DNA of 64,000 bases, taken from the NCBI GenBank assembly GCA_937934275.1, contig CALHAM010000012.1:1-64000 (forward strand), written 5' to 3'. The translations under genes and the position numbers were made by a program. The notes below the pieces were generated by a model. The model ran no database searches and was not told the DNA's origin. It saw only the letters and a program-made list of their open reading frames with translations. This DNA is from an uncultured Saprospiraceae bacterium (lineage in GTDB: Bacteria; Bacteroidota; Bacteroidia; Chitinophagales; Saprospiraceae). Shown here one piece after another: positions 7,786-16,278 of this stretch (positions are counted from its first letter, which is position 1; each line of letters begins with the position of its first letter).

Positions 7786-9618
7786 ATGAAAAGATTAGCC
7801 CTTACGCTCTTGACCTGTGCCGCCTTGTTGCGCGGTGCTACTACGGCCCAAGACAGCCGCTCGATGCCCGACAGCACACTGGCCCCCTTCTACCACGGGG
7901 TAGCTTCGGGCGATCCGTTGACCGACCGCGTCATTTTGTGGACGCGCCTGACTTTAGAAGAAGCGGTGCCCTCCGCTACCCTGAGCTGGCGCGTGGCCAC
8001 AGACACGCTCTTTCAAAACGTAGTCAGCTCCGGATGGGTGAGCACGAACGCCGACCGCGACTACACGGTAAAGGTAGACGCTACTAGCCTTCAGCCCAAC
8101 ACTTGGTACTACTACCAATTCGAATACAACGGCATGCGCTCCATTATCGGGCGCACGCGCACCCTACCCGAAGGCCCTCTGGACCGCCTGCGCTTAGCGG
8201 TCGTCTCTTGTGCCGACTACCAAAACGGCTACTATCACGCCTACCGCGACCTGGCGCTGCGCAACAGCGTGGATGCCGTCATCCACCTGGGCGACTACAT
8301 CTACGAATACCCGGCTGCCTCCTTGCTCTTAGACAGAAACCACCAGCCGGCGCATGAAATCATCACTCTGCAGGACTATCGCCTGCGCCACTCCCTGTAC
8401 AAACTGGATAAAGACCTACGCCTGCTGCACCAGCAATTGCCCATGATCGCCGTATGGGACGACCATGAAACGGCCAACAACTCCTGGACCGACGGCGCCC
8501 AAAACCACCAACCCGACACCGAAGGCCCTTGGGAAGACCGCAAACGCGCCGGCAAACAGGCCTACATCGAATGGATGCCCATTCGGGAAAACGCTACCGC
8601 TGACGACGAGATCTACCGCAAGTTTGCCTTTGGCGATTTGTTGTCGCTGTACATGCTCGACACGCGCTTGGAAGGCAGAAGCCAACAGGTGCCCAACACC
8701 AGCCCAGAACTCAACAACCCCGAACGCACCATTATCAGCCCTGAGCAGTTCGACTGGCTCACCGGCCACATTCGCCGAGACTCTGCCCGCTGGATAGCAC
8801 TGGGCCAACAGGTCATGATGGCACCGCTTCAGGCCTTTGGCCAAGTACTCAACACCGACCAATGGGACGGCTACCCCGTACAGCGCCAACGGCTCTACGA
8901 CAGTCTGCTGCACTACCAAACGGATAACCTCATCGTGCTGACGGGCGACATTCACACGGCCTGGGCTAACGACTTACCCCTGGCCAACTATTCGCCCGCT
9001 ACCGGAGCCAACGCTATTGGAGTGGAGTTCGTAGCTACGAGCATCACTTCTGCCAAATTTTCCGTGCCGGGCGGGCCTGCCATCGTCCAATCACTCAACC
9101 CACACGTAAAATTCGTAGACTTAGTGCGCTACGGTTACTTTATCCTCGACCTAACGCGGGAGCGCGCTCAAGCGGAATTTGTCTTTATTAACGACGTGAA
9201 AAGCGCTAATTACACCGTGGAAGTCGGCCCGGCGTGGGCGACCCTTCACGGCTCGCGCCGCCTGAGCGCCTCTACCCCCTCTACGCCGCCACCCTATCCG
9301 CCTTTGGCACCCATGAGCAGCGGCAATGTCGGTGTGCGCCGTCCCAGCAGCAACCTCGTCAGCCTGGTGGCTGCCCCCAATCCTTTTGCTCAGCAGGTCG
9401 TGCTGCAGTTCGCACTGCTGTGGCCAGAGGAGGTTACCCTCGAAATTAGCGATATGCAAGGACGGCTGTGGCAGCACCGCGCCCTGAATCAATTGCCAGC
9501 AGGCATTCATTACGCTCACTTCGATGCCACCGGTTGGCCCGCAGGGCAATACCTCGCTACACTGCGCACCCGTACGGGTCAGTCTTCGACCCGACTATTG
9601 CGCATTGCAGCGCCGTAA
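7786..9618 (+). CDS. Secreted PhoD-family alkaline phosphatase/phosphodiesterase with T9SS sorting domain
   Basis: 610 residues with a signal peptide (MKRLALTLLTCAALLRG...AQ). An N-terminal PhoD_N beta domain (~30-125; HGVASGDPLTDRVILWTRL) precedes the metallophosphatase domain. Metal-binding motifs are visible: SCADYQNGYYHAY, HLGDYIYEYP, VWDDHETANNSW and LTGDIHTAW. Such enzymes hydrolyse phosphomonoesters or diesters outside the cytoplasm, usually with Ca/Fe cofactors, to scavenge phosphate. The last ~85 residues after a Pro/Ser linker (SLVAAPNPFAQQV, ISDMQGRLW, LPAGIHYAHF) form a T9SS sorting domain, so it is probably surface-bound or released. No Pho box was recognised upstream. Confidence 0.92.
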   Translation: MKRLALTLLTCAALLRGATTAQDSRSMPDSTLAPFYHGVASGDPLTDRVILWTRLTLEEAVPSATLSWRVATDTLFQNVVSSGWVSTNADRDYTVKVDATSLQPNTWYYYQFEYNGMRSIIGRTRTLPEGPLDRLRLAVVSCADYQNGYYHAYRDLALRNSVDAVIHLGDYIYEYPAASLLLDRNHQPAHEIITLQDYRLRHSLYKLDKDLRLLHQQLPMIAVWDDHETANNSWTDGAQNHQPDTEGPWEDRKRAGKQAYIEWMPIRENATADDEIYRKFAFGDLLSLYMLDTRLEGRSQQVPNTSPELNNPERTIISPEQFDWLTGHIRRDSARWIALGQQVMMAPLQAFGQVLNTDQWDGYPVQRQRLYDSLLHYQTDNLIVLTGDIHTAWANDLPLANYSPATGANAIGVEFVATSITSAKFSVPGGPAIVQSLNPHVKFVDLVRYGYFILDLTRERAQAEFVFINDVKSANYTVEVGPAWATLHGSRRLSASTPSTPPPYPPLAPMSSGNVGVRRPSSNLVSLVAAPNPFAQQVVLQFALLWPEEVTLEISDMQGRLWQHRALNQLPAGIHYAHFDATGWPAGQYLATLRTRTGQSSTRLLRIAAP

Positions 9619-9684
9619 CCTCGGCGTTCTGGTACGGATTTTGGCAAGGGGCAGCCACTACTCGGTATTTTCCAATACTTACCT

Positions 9685-10734
9685 ATGAAATGCCTATTAC
9701 TCGCCCCCTTGCAGTATCCGTTTCTGCAGTCCATTATTGCGGGTTTGGAAGCCAATGGCGTAACCCTAAAGGCGGTGGATTACCAGTCTTTCTTCTCACC
9801 GCGCACCAACGCCCGGTACAACAACTACACTACGCTGCCCATGCGCCTGCGAAGGCTGTGGGAGGAGCCGTACGTGCGCAAAGCAAACGCCGAATACTTG
9901 CGCCTCTTTCGCGAGTTTCAGCCCGAGCTGGTGTTCATCTACAACAACCAGCTGGCGCGACCAGCCCTGCTGAAGGAGATGCAACGCTCGGCTAAAATAG
10001 CCTTCATGCTGGGCGATAACCCGCTGTATACGCCTTCGAACATTTACAATTTGCACCTCCTCTTTTACGCCGACTACATTATTAGCCCGGACTCGCTGTG
10101 GTGCGAGCAGCTGACGCAAATGGGGGTGCCCAACATGGTCTTCGATTGTTTTGGCTTCAACAGTCAAGTGTATTACCCTATGGAAGTACCAGAAGTGGAG
10201 CGGCAGCGCTACCGCTCCGATTTCATCTATATAGGCAGCGCCAGCAAGACGAACTGGGGCTATAAGCGCATGCTTTTTTTGGATTTGTTCAAGAACTTTG
10301 ACTTCAAGGCCTACATCAGCGGCAGCATGGAACGCTGGTACGATCTCTTTCCTGGTGCAGCGAGCAAGATTGTGCCCCACGACCGATTCGATGCAGCGTT
10401 CAACAACTTGGTCTACAACTGCAGCAAAATCGCCCCCGTCGAGTTGGTACCTTCCCTGTTTCGGGGCATCCACGTGCGGGTATTTGACATCTTGGGGGCG
10501 GGCATCTTGCCGCTGTGTGAATACAGCGCTGACCTGGAGCGGGTCTTTGAGGGAATGGAGTTACCGGTTATTAAAAACTATCGCGAGGCTGAGGATGTGG
10601 CGCAGTTTTGGCTTGACGATGAGCAGCGCCGCAGCGCTTGTGTGGCCGCCATGCGCGCCCGCGTACAAGAGCGCTATACGCCCGCCATGGTTATTCGGCG
10701 CATGCTGGACGCGCTGGGTTTCTTTTCATCTTAA
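9685..10734 (+). CDS. CgeB-like glycosyltransferase (GT-B fold)
   Basis: 349 residues without a signal. It begins MKCLLLAPLQYPFLQSI and has the overall pattern of CgeB/Glyco_trans_1_2 proteins: an N-terminal half ending in FQPELVFIYNN, LGDNPLYTPSN, then DFIYIGSASKTNWGYKRM and a C-terminal nucleotide-sugar half (FRGIHVRVFDILGAGILPLCEY, followed by an acidic residue and ADLERVFEG). The donor and acceptor sugars are not predictable. It opens the co-directional polysaccharide locus, with 27 bp to the next gene. Confidence 0.75.
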   Translation: MKCLLLAPLQYPFLQSIIAGLEANGVTLKAVDYQSFFSPRTNARYNNYTTLPMRLRRLWEEPYVRKANAEYLRLFREFQPELVFIYNNQLARPALLKEMQRSAKIAFMLGDNPLYTPSNIYNLHLLFYADYIISPDSLWCEQLTQMGVPNMVFDCFGFNSQVYYPMEVPEVERQRYRSDFIYIGSASKTNWGYKRMLFLDLFKNFDFKAYISGSMERWYDLFPGAASKIVPHDRFDAAFNNLVYNCSKIAPVELVPSLFRGIHVRVFDILGAGILPLCEYSADLERVFEGMELPVIKNYREAEDVAQFWLDDEQRRSACVAAMRARVQERYTPAMVIRRMLDALGFFSS

Positions 10735-10761
10735 TCTTATCTTCCTCACTGCGGACTTACG

Positions 10762-12165
10762 ATGATACGCAAACTCGCTATTTATTTCTTTTGGCTGGTC
10801 GTAGCCTTGGCAGCTACGTACTACCTGCCGGAGTTTGCGCGCACGCCTCTGTACGTGCTCATGCTCATCGCTTACGCGCGCTCGTCGAACGAGCCGATGT
10901 GGTTGGCGCTCTTCTTGACGATTGCCGATGGTTTTATCGGCTTTTTCAACCCCTACGAGGCGGTGACCCGCCTGCTACCCGGGCTTCCGGGGATAGAATT
11001 TGAGCAATTGTACATATTGGTGGCTTTTGTCAAAGCGCTGCGCAAAGAGCCTCCAGAACCGCTTTTTCACCGCGGGATTTTGCGGATGATGGGCATTTAC
11101 ACCTTTGTGCTGGTCCTGCAGGGCTATGCCATGGGTCTGTCGCCTGAGCTGAACGTGCAATTCCGACTGGTGAAGTTTCTCCTGCCCCTGACGCTGCTGT
11201 ACTCGGTTCCGCGTCTGTTGCGCACCGAAGAAGACTATCGGGAGCTGTTCTTTTACGTCTTCATCATGGTATTCTTCGCCCTGTTTGCGCAAGTGTTTAC
11301 CATCACCACCAGCGTTACGCCCTCGCAAGCCTTGGGAGTGATGAAGAAGTTCTGGTTTGCGGTGGACGTGAAAAAGGGCTACACCTACCGCGGCTTTTAC
11401 AGCGACAACAGCGTGTTGTTGGGCTATTTCGGCGCTTTTTATTGGTTGACGCGCCCGGGCTTTTTCGACCGCCGCTATTTGTTTGGCATCCTTGCCGCGG
11501 CCATGTTGTGTGTGGTGCTTTCGGCAACGCGAGGCTGGATCATTGGCTTCTCGATATCGCTGGTACTGTTTCTGATTTTGATAGAGAAACTGAGCCTCAA
11601 GCAGAGTTTTTCTCTGGGCATGGTCGGCACGGTGGCGGTGGTGCTTCTGCTGCAAATACCGGTAATTGAAAAGCAGTTTGCCAACGCCCTGGAGCGCTTT
11701 TCTACCGTGCAGAAATTGGCGGGGGGCGACGTTACAGCAGGTGGCACACTCTCGCGCCTCAACGAGCGCAGCCCGCGCGTGATGGACAAGTGGAGCGAGG
11801 CACCTATTTCGGGCTGGGGCTTTTCCGATGAGTTTTTCAGATACGGCGACTTCCACGTGGGCAACCAGAACATCCTCCTGCACGCCGGCATCATTGGGGC
11901 CATCTTGATGTTGGTGTTTATTTTGGTTTACCACGCAAAGCTCTTCTTGCGCAGTTGGCAAATGCCGCGAGGAGCGCCTTTTGAGAAGTCTTTGTTGGTT
12001 TGGTGTACCTTCTTCCCAGGGTGGTTTTTCATTCACTCTTCCTCGGGGCAAAAGTTTGCCTTTTACGCTGACCCCACAGCGGCCATGGTGATTGGCGTCT
12101 ACCTGTCGTTGGGAGCGCTAGCGTATCGGCTTTCTTTTAATCCATCACAAGGCGATGGCCACTGA
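10762..12165 (+). CDS. O-antigen ligase/polymerase-like membrane protein (Wzy/WaaL type)
   Basis: 467-residue polytopic membrane protein with about 11 hydrophobic segments. It has the Wzy_C pattern: a long periplasmic loop between the late segments (about residues 295-370, containing LSRLNERSPRVMDKWSEAPISGWGF) preceded by LSATRGWIIGFSISL. In this family the protein polymerises lipid-linked repeat units or ligates the glycan to its acceptor in the periplasm. Which of the two applies cannot be told from sequence. It lies between glycosyltransferase genes, consistent with polymerase or ligase of this locus. Confidence 0.8.
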   Translation: MIRKLAIYFFWLVVALAATYYLPEFARTPLYVLMLIAYARSSNEPMWLALFLTIADGFIGFFNPYEAVTRLLPGLPGIEFEQLYILVAFVKALRKEPPEPLFHRGILRMMGIYTFVLVLQGYAMGLSPELNVQFRLVKFLLPLTLLYSVPRLLRTEEDYRELFFYVFIMVFFALFAQVFTITTSVTPSQALGVMKKFWFAVDVKKGYTYRGFYSDNSVLLGYFGAFYWLTRPGFFDRRYLFGILAAAMLCVVLSATRGWIIGFSISLVLFLILIEKLSLKQSFSLGMVGTVAVVLLLQIPVIEKQFANALERFSTVQKLAGGDVTAGGTLSRLNERSPRVMDKWSEAPISGWGFSDEFFRYGDFHVGNQNILLHAGIIGAILMLVFILVYHAKLFLRSWQMPRGAPFEKSLLVWCTFFPGWFFIHSSSGQKFAFYADPTAAMVIGVYLSLGALAYRLSFNPSQGDGH

Positions 12166-12234
12166 GTCTTTGCCTCAGCGCCAGCGCGTCTTTGTTTCCC
12201 TCCGCCCGCTAAAATATTTTATCAAAAACCTCTC

Positions 12235-13332
12235 ATGTGCAGCGCGTCTATGCATCAGAAAGGCGGGGTATTGCAAAAGAAGCGGCCCATTCACTACGTG
12301 GTATGGGAGGCCCTTCCAGGGGGCATGGAGTCGTACATTACGCATTACACGGAATACTTGGAAGGGCGGCGTTCTACTTACATTTACAGCCTGCGCCCGA
12401 CGGGCAATCACCTGAACCCGCGTCTGAATGGGCATTTTTCTGAAGGTTCGCGCAGCAATTGGAAGTGCTACACGGGCTTCTTTCAGTATGCGCGCCGGCA
12501 TCGCCGCGATATTTTTCATTTAGTCAATAGCGGGCCGGTGATCTTGCTGTTAGCCTTGTTGGCGGGGGTGCGCTGCCCGGTGTACCACATTCACGGCACG
12601 AAGTACTGGAAGAGGTGGAAGGACCGGCTGTATTTGAAAGCCGCCTGGCGCTTAGCAGGTCTATTTAGGGTGTGCTATGTGGCCAACTCGCAGCACAGTG
12701 CTGCTGTCTTCAGCCGCGACGCCTTGCCGCTAAAGCCGCGCGTGGTCTACAACGGCTTTCCGCTACAGCGCTTCCTACAGTACCGACATCAGCGCACTCA
12801 ACTGCGGCGCATGGCTTACATTGGCCGCCTCGACCCGGGCAAAAATGCGCACTTGGTCGTTCGCCTTTTCGAGGAGTTGGCCGCCCAACGGCCTGAAGTG
12901 GAGCTGCATATTGCCGGTACCGGCACTTTGGAAAAAGACATCCGCCGACAGGTGGAGCAAAGTGCTTTTGCCCATCGGATTTTCCTACACGGCTGGGTAG
13001 AGGACATCGCCTGCTTCTACGCGGAAGTGGACCTCTTTGTTTTTCTGAGCGCCCACGAGTCTTTTGGCAACGTCGTCGCGGAGGCGTTGCTCACAGGTTT
13101 GCCGGTGTTGGTTAGTGATGTGCCGGTTTTTGAGGAAATCCACGGCGATGTACCCAGCTTCTGCTTGGGCAACCCCACCGACTACGCACAGGTAAGCCGC
13201 CGCTTTTGGGCAGCCGTTGAAGACTTCCCGGCGCTAGCCCAAAAGGCCTATTTATCGGCAGAGCGTTTGCAGCAACTTTTTGACCTCAACATCCATCTCA
13301 GAGACATCGAAGCAGTGTATGCCCAACTGTAG
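12235..13332 (+). CDS. GT4-family glycosyltransferase
   Basis: 365 residues. N-terminal acceptor domain with WEALPGGMESYITHY, then the conserved GT-B C-terminal half: MAYIGRLDPGKNAHLVVRLFEEL, VELHIAGTGTLEKDIR, HRIFLHGWVEDI, and the ESFGNVVAEALLTGLPVLVSD donor-binding stretch with its conserved Glu residues. It is a retaining, NDP-sugar-dependent enzyme of the polysaccharide pathway. A second ATG at 12250 is possible. The 3' end overlaps the deacetylase start by 14 bp, suggesting translational coupling. Confidence 0.88.
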   Translation: MCSASMHQKGGVLQKKRPIHYVVWEALPGGMESYITHYTEYLEGRRSTYIYSLRPTGNHLNPRLNGHFSEGSRSNWKCYTGFFQYARRHRRDIFHLVNSGPVILLLALLAGVRCPVYHIHGTKYWKRWKDRLYLKAAWRLAGLFRVCYVANSQHSAAVFSRDALPLKPRVVYNGFPLQRFLQYRHQRTQLRRMAYIGRLDPGKNAHLVVRLFEELAAQRPEVELHIAGTGTLEKDIRRQVEQSAFAHRIFLHGWVEDIACFYAEVDLFVFLSAHESFGNVVAEALLTGLPVLVSDVPVFEEIHGDVPSFCLGNPTDYAQVSRRFWAAVEDFPALAQKAYLSAERLQQLFDLNIHLRDIEAVYAQL

Positions 13333-14482
13333 CCCACCCGTCTTGTACTTCCATTCGGTAGCACCGCGCCCATTTGTCGGCTGGCCGCTCCGCTTCCTGA
13401 CCATGCGCCTCGACCGCTTCGAGCAGCAGATGCGCTATTTGCGCGACCGCGGCTACCGCGCCATTTTTTTGGAGGAATGGCTGGCCATGCGCCGAGGTGA
13501 GCAACCCTTAGACAAGCGCGCCATCTGTCTAACTTTCGACGATGGCTTGCTGGACAACTGGGTGTATGCCTTCCCGGTGGCTAAAAAATACGGAATGAAA
13601 ATCACGCTCTTCGTCTGCCCGGAGCTCATTGAGCCAACCGACCACGTGCGCCCTAATTTGGAGGATGTCTGGGAGGGGCGTTGCCATTTGGCCGAAATCA
13701 ACGGCCTGGGCCAGCTGTCGTGGGGCGAATTGCGGCGCATGCAGGCATCTGGCTTTGCAGATGTGCAATCGCACACCATGAGCCATACGAAATACACCGT
13801 CAGCGATCAGCTGCGCGGTTTTTATTACGGCGATTTCGGCGGCTTTTACCCTACGCTAAATACGTACGACGTTTCGGAAAAGCCTTTCTACAGCCGAGAC
13901 AAGCGCTTCGAGCAGCGCCTGCCCTTAGGCACGCCTCTTTTTGAGGAGCAGTCGGCCGTAATTGCGCGCCGAAAGGTCATTTCGAGTGCTTTTGTGGAGG
14001 AAATTACCGGATTAGCGGAGAAATTTGATTTGACCATTCCCGAACATCGCCCTAATTTTGAGCGTAAAGCCAAGCAGATTTACCAACAGTGGAAATCTAC
14101 CCAAAAACTGGTTGTTGGCGAAGAAACGGAAGCGGAATACGGCCAGCGGCTTCGCTACGAAATTGTTCAATCCCGCCAAATTTTAGAAGAGCGCCTCCAA
14201 AAGCCCGTGTCTTTTTTGTGTTGGCCCCACGGCGATAACAGTTTGTCGGCCCATTTAATCGCCTTAGAGGCGGGCTATCGGGCAACGACGGTGGGAAAGA
14301 TGACCACCGAAGTGCACCAGCCTGACCGAATTCCCCGCTTGGGCACCGACTGGGGCGACTTACCTCCTTGGTGGATGTATCGCAAGTTGGACTACAAGCT
14401 GGGCAGCCACTATGGCCGACAACCCTACTATGCGTTGTGGTTGGCCAACGAATGGAAGAACAGAATACTCACGAGGATTTAA
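13319..14482 (+). CDS. Polysaccharide deacetylase (NodB/CE4 family)
   Basis: 387 residues from the ATG at 13319, which overlaps the preceding gene by 14 bp; the frame is open to 13280, but that start would reach further into the upstream gene. The NodB fold is shown by VLYFHSVAP, ICLTFDDGLLDNW (metal-binding Asp pair), SHTMSHTK (His-x3-His metal ligands) and a late SFLCWPHGDNS catalytic-His motif. A ~120-residue insertion with DFGGFYPTL and a coiled IYQQWK stretch separates the motifs. The enzymes remove N- or O-acetyl groups from a glycan. There is no signal peptide, so it may act on a cytoplasmic lipid-linked sugar. Confidence 0.87.
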   Translation: MPNCSPPVLYFHSVAPRPFVGWPLRFLTMRLDRFEQQMRYLRDRGYRAIFLEEWLAMRRGEQPLDKRAICLTFDDGLLDNWVYAFPVAKKYGMKITLFVCPELIEPTDHVRPNLEDVWEGRCHLAEINGLGQLSWGELRRMQASGFADVQSHTMSHTKYTVSDQLRGFYYGDFGGFYPTLNTYDVSEKPFYSRDKRFEQRLPLGTPLFEEQSAVIARRKVISSAFVEEITGLAEKFDLTIPEHRPNFERKAKQIYQQWKSTQKLVVGEETEAEYGQRLRYEIVQSRQILEERLQKPVSFLCWPHGDNSLSAHLIALEAGYRATTVGKMTTEVHQPDRIPRLGTDWGDLPPWWMYRKLDYKLGSHYGRQPYYALWLANEWKNRILTRI

Positions 14483-14484
14483 CC

Positions 14485-16278
14485 ATGTTTGCTTATCTAA
14501 ACTACCGTTGCCAGCCCGATGCGCCGCCGGTGCGCGTGGTGATGCTCTCTTCGCCGAAGCTGAGAGAGCCAGCGATCCACACGCTATACCTATATGCCGG
14601 TGTGCAACGGATAGAGGTGCTGGATTTGCCCGATAGCAGCCGTTTGTATTTGCTGGGCGATCCGGTTTTTGGCGATCGGCAACGCGCCTCAGGGCGAGTA
14701 ACGGACTGGCACGACGGGGCCCTTAACTTGCGCGCCTTGTACACCGAAGTGCGCGGCCACTACTACTGGTTTTTGCTCAAAGACAACTTCGTGCGCTGCG
14801 GTACCTCGTTTGGCGGCATCTATCCGCTCTATTGGCAAAAGGATGCAGGGGAAGTTTACGTATGCTCTTCGTCGTTCTACTTGGCTCGCCACCACAATCC
14901 CGGGGCACTCAACCGCCGAAATTTGCTGGAGCGTCTGCTTTTTAATTACTCGCTGTTTGACTCGACGTGGTGGACGAACATTCGCCTGCTGGGTAGCCAT
15001 CGGTGGCTGACGCTGGGCAAGGAGTGCGCACGCGAAGAGCGCGCTTTAGGGCTGGAGAATTATTTCGGCCACGGCGTTCTGAGCGGTCGGGAGGTGCTGG
15101 AGGAACTCACGGAAGTGTTTGAGCGCGAAAGTCGACTGTTTTTGCCCGACGAGCCGTTTGCCGTGTCGTTTACAGGTGGCTTCGACGGGCGCACGTTAGT
15201 GGCGGCGGCGCGCCAAGCGTATCGCGACGATTTTCTGACCTACAGCTTCGGCATGCCGGGCGAGTCGGACATTGCCCTGCCGGCCAAGCAATCGCAGCAG
15301 CTGGGCGTCCCCTTTTTGCCCATATACTTAGACGAGGCCTACGTGCGCGACCACGCCCTGACCTCCGCCTTAGGGTTCATGCAGCGCTCGGAGTACAACG
15401 GCAATTTTGGACGGCCTCATTATTTCTACGCCGCCAATGTGCTCTCTAAGCGCACGCGGTATATCCTGACCGGCAACTTTGGCAGCGAGCTTTTCCGAGC
15501 CATGCACAACCCGGGCGTGATGATGACGCAGGCGCTCATTCAAGTGTTCGAAGCCCCCGACGACTCTTGGAAAGACTTCTTACGGCAGGCCGCCGGTCGC
15601 CCCATAGCTCTGCACTTCCGAACCGAATTGGACGCACTCATTAGCGACTTTGAGCGCTTCTTGCGCGCAAGGGCTGACTTAGACATCAACCAGCAATTCT
15701 ACTGCTTTGTCCTGGAGGAGATATTTCGCAAATACTTTGGCCCAGAATTGGTGATGCAGAGCTACGTGCTGTGCAACCGAACACCCTACCTCTCGCTGCC
15801 TTTCTTCGAGGCACTCAACAAAACGGTATGGTCGGGCTTGCATGCGCGCCTGTTCGACAAGCAAAAAAATCGCCGCATGAAAGGGCAAATCTTTTACTCA
15901 GCCTTCTTGCGCCGCACCGACCGGCAGCTGTATCGCATGCTAACCAACAAGGGCTACAGCCCTGCCGACGTGCTGGAAAGCTACCGCCGCCCGCTGTTGG
16001 TAGCGCGAGTGATTTATCAAAAGCTCTTTCGAAAAGAGGTCGGCGACTCTAACGCAGTAGAAACGTACTTCCGCCGCTACCAACACGAACTGCTTCGCTA
16101 CATCCGCCCCGAAGACCACTGCGAACTGCTCCAGTCGGGTATCGCCTACTTGATGGAATCGGGGCTGACGCGCAACACCTTGTCGATAGACGAACTCATT
16201 CGCCTATATTCCGTTAGCGCCGGCTGGACGGCCGCTGCACAACCTGTTCATCCACTCGAACCCTCGCTGAGCCTATGA
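14485..16278 (+). CDS. Asparagine-synthase-like amidotransferase/ligase of the polysaccharide locus
   Basis: 597 residues starting at the ATG at 14485, 2 bp after the preceding stop. The C-terminal two-thirds resembles the asparagine-synthetase ATP-pyrophosphatase domain, with a PP-loop SFTGGFDGRTLVAAA (~227-241) and TYSFGMPGESDIALPAKQ. The N-terminal ~200 residues recall the class II glutamine amidotransferase fold but lack the Cys directly after Met that serves as glutaminase nucleophile. It may therefore use free ammonia or another amine. Homologues sit in capsule and exopolysaccharide loci, where they are thought to amidate or amino-acylate sugar acids. Here the substrate is unknown. It overlaps the next gene by 4 bp (ATGA). 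Confidence 0.8.
   Translation: MFAYLNYRCQPDAPPVRVVMLSSPKLREPAIHTLYLYAGVQRIEVLDLPDSSRLYLLGDPVFGDRQRASGRVTDWHDGALNLRALYTEVRGHYYWFLLKDNFVRCGTSFGGIYPLYWQKDAGEVYVCSSSFYLARHHNPGALNRRNLLERLLFNYSLFDSTWWTNIRLLGSHRWLTLGKECAREERALGLENYFGHGVLSGREVLEELTEVFERESRLFLPDEPFAVSFTGGFDGRTLVAAARQAYRDDFLTYSFGMPGESDIALPAKQSQQLGVPFLPIYLDEAYVRDHALTSALGFMQRSEYNGNFGRPHYFYAANVLSKRTRYILTGNFGSELFRAMHNPGVMMTQALIQVFEAPDDSWKDFLRQAAGRPIALHFRTELDALISDFERFLRARADLDINQQFYCFVLEEIFRKYFGPELVMQSYVLCNRTPYLSLPFFEALNKTVWSGLHARLFDKQKNRRMKGQIFYSAFLRRTDRQLYRMLTNKGYSPADVLESYRRPLLVARVIYQKLFRKEVGDSNAVETYFRRYQHELLRYIRPEDHCELLQSGIAYLMESGLTRNTLSIDELIRLYSVSAGWTAAAQPVHPLEPSLSL

Noticed and set aside
10975-12051. Long minus-strand open frame opposite the O-antigen ligase
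   Set aside because: Composition is that of an antisense shadow (Gln/His/Arg-rich), and the plus strand gives a membrane protein with the Wzy_C pattern.
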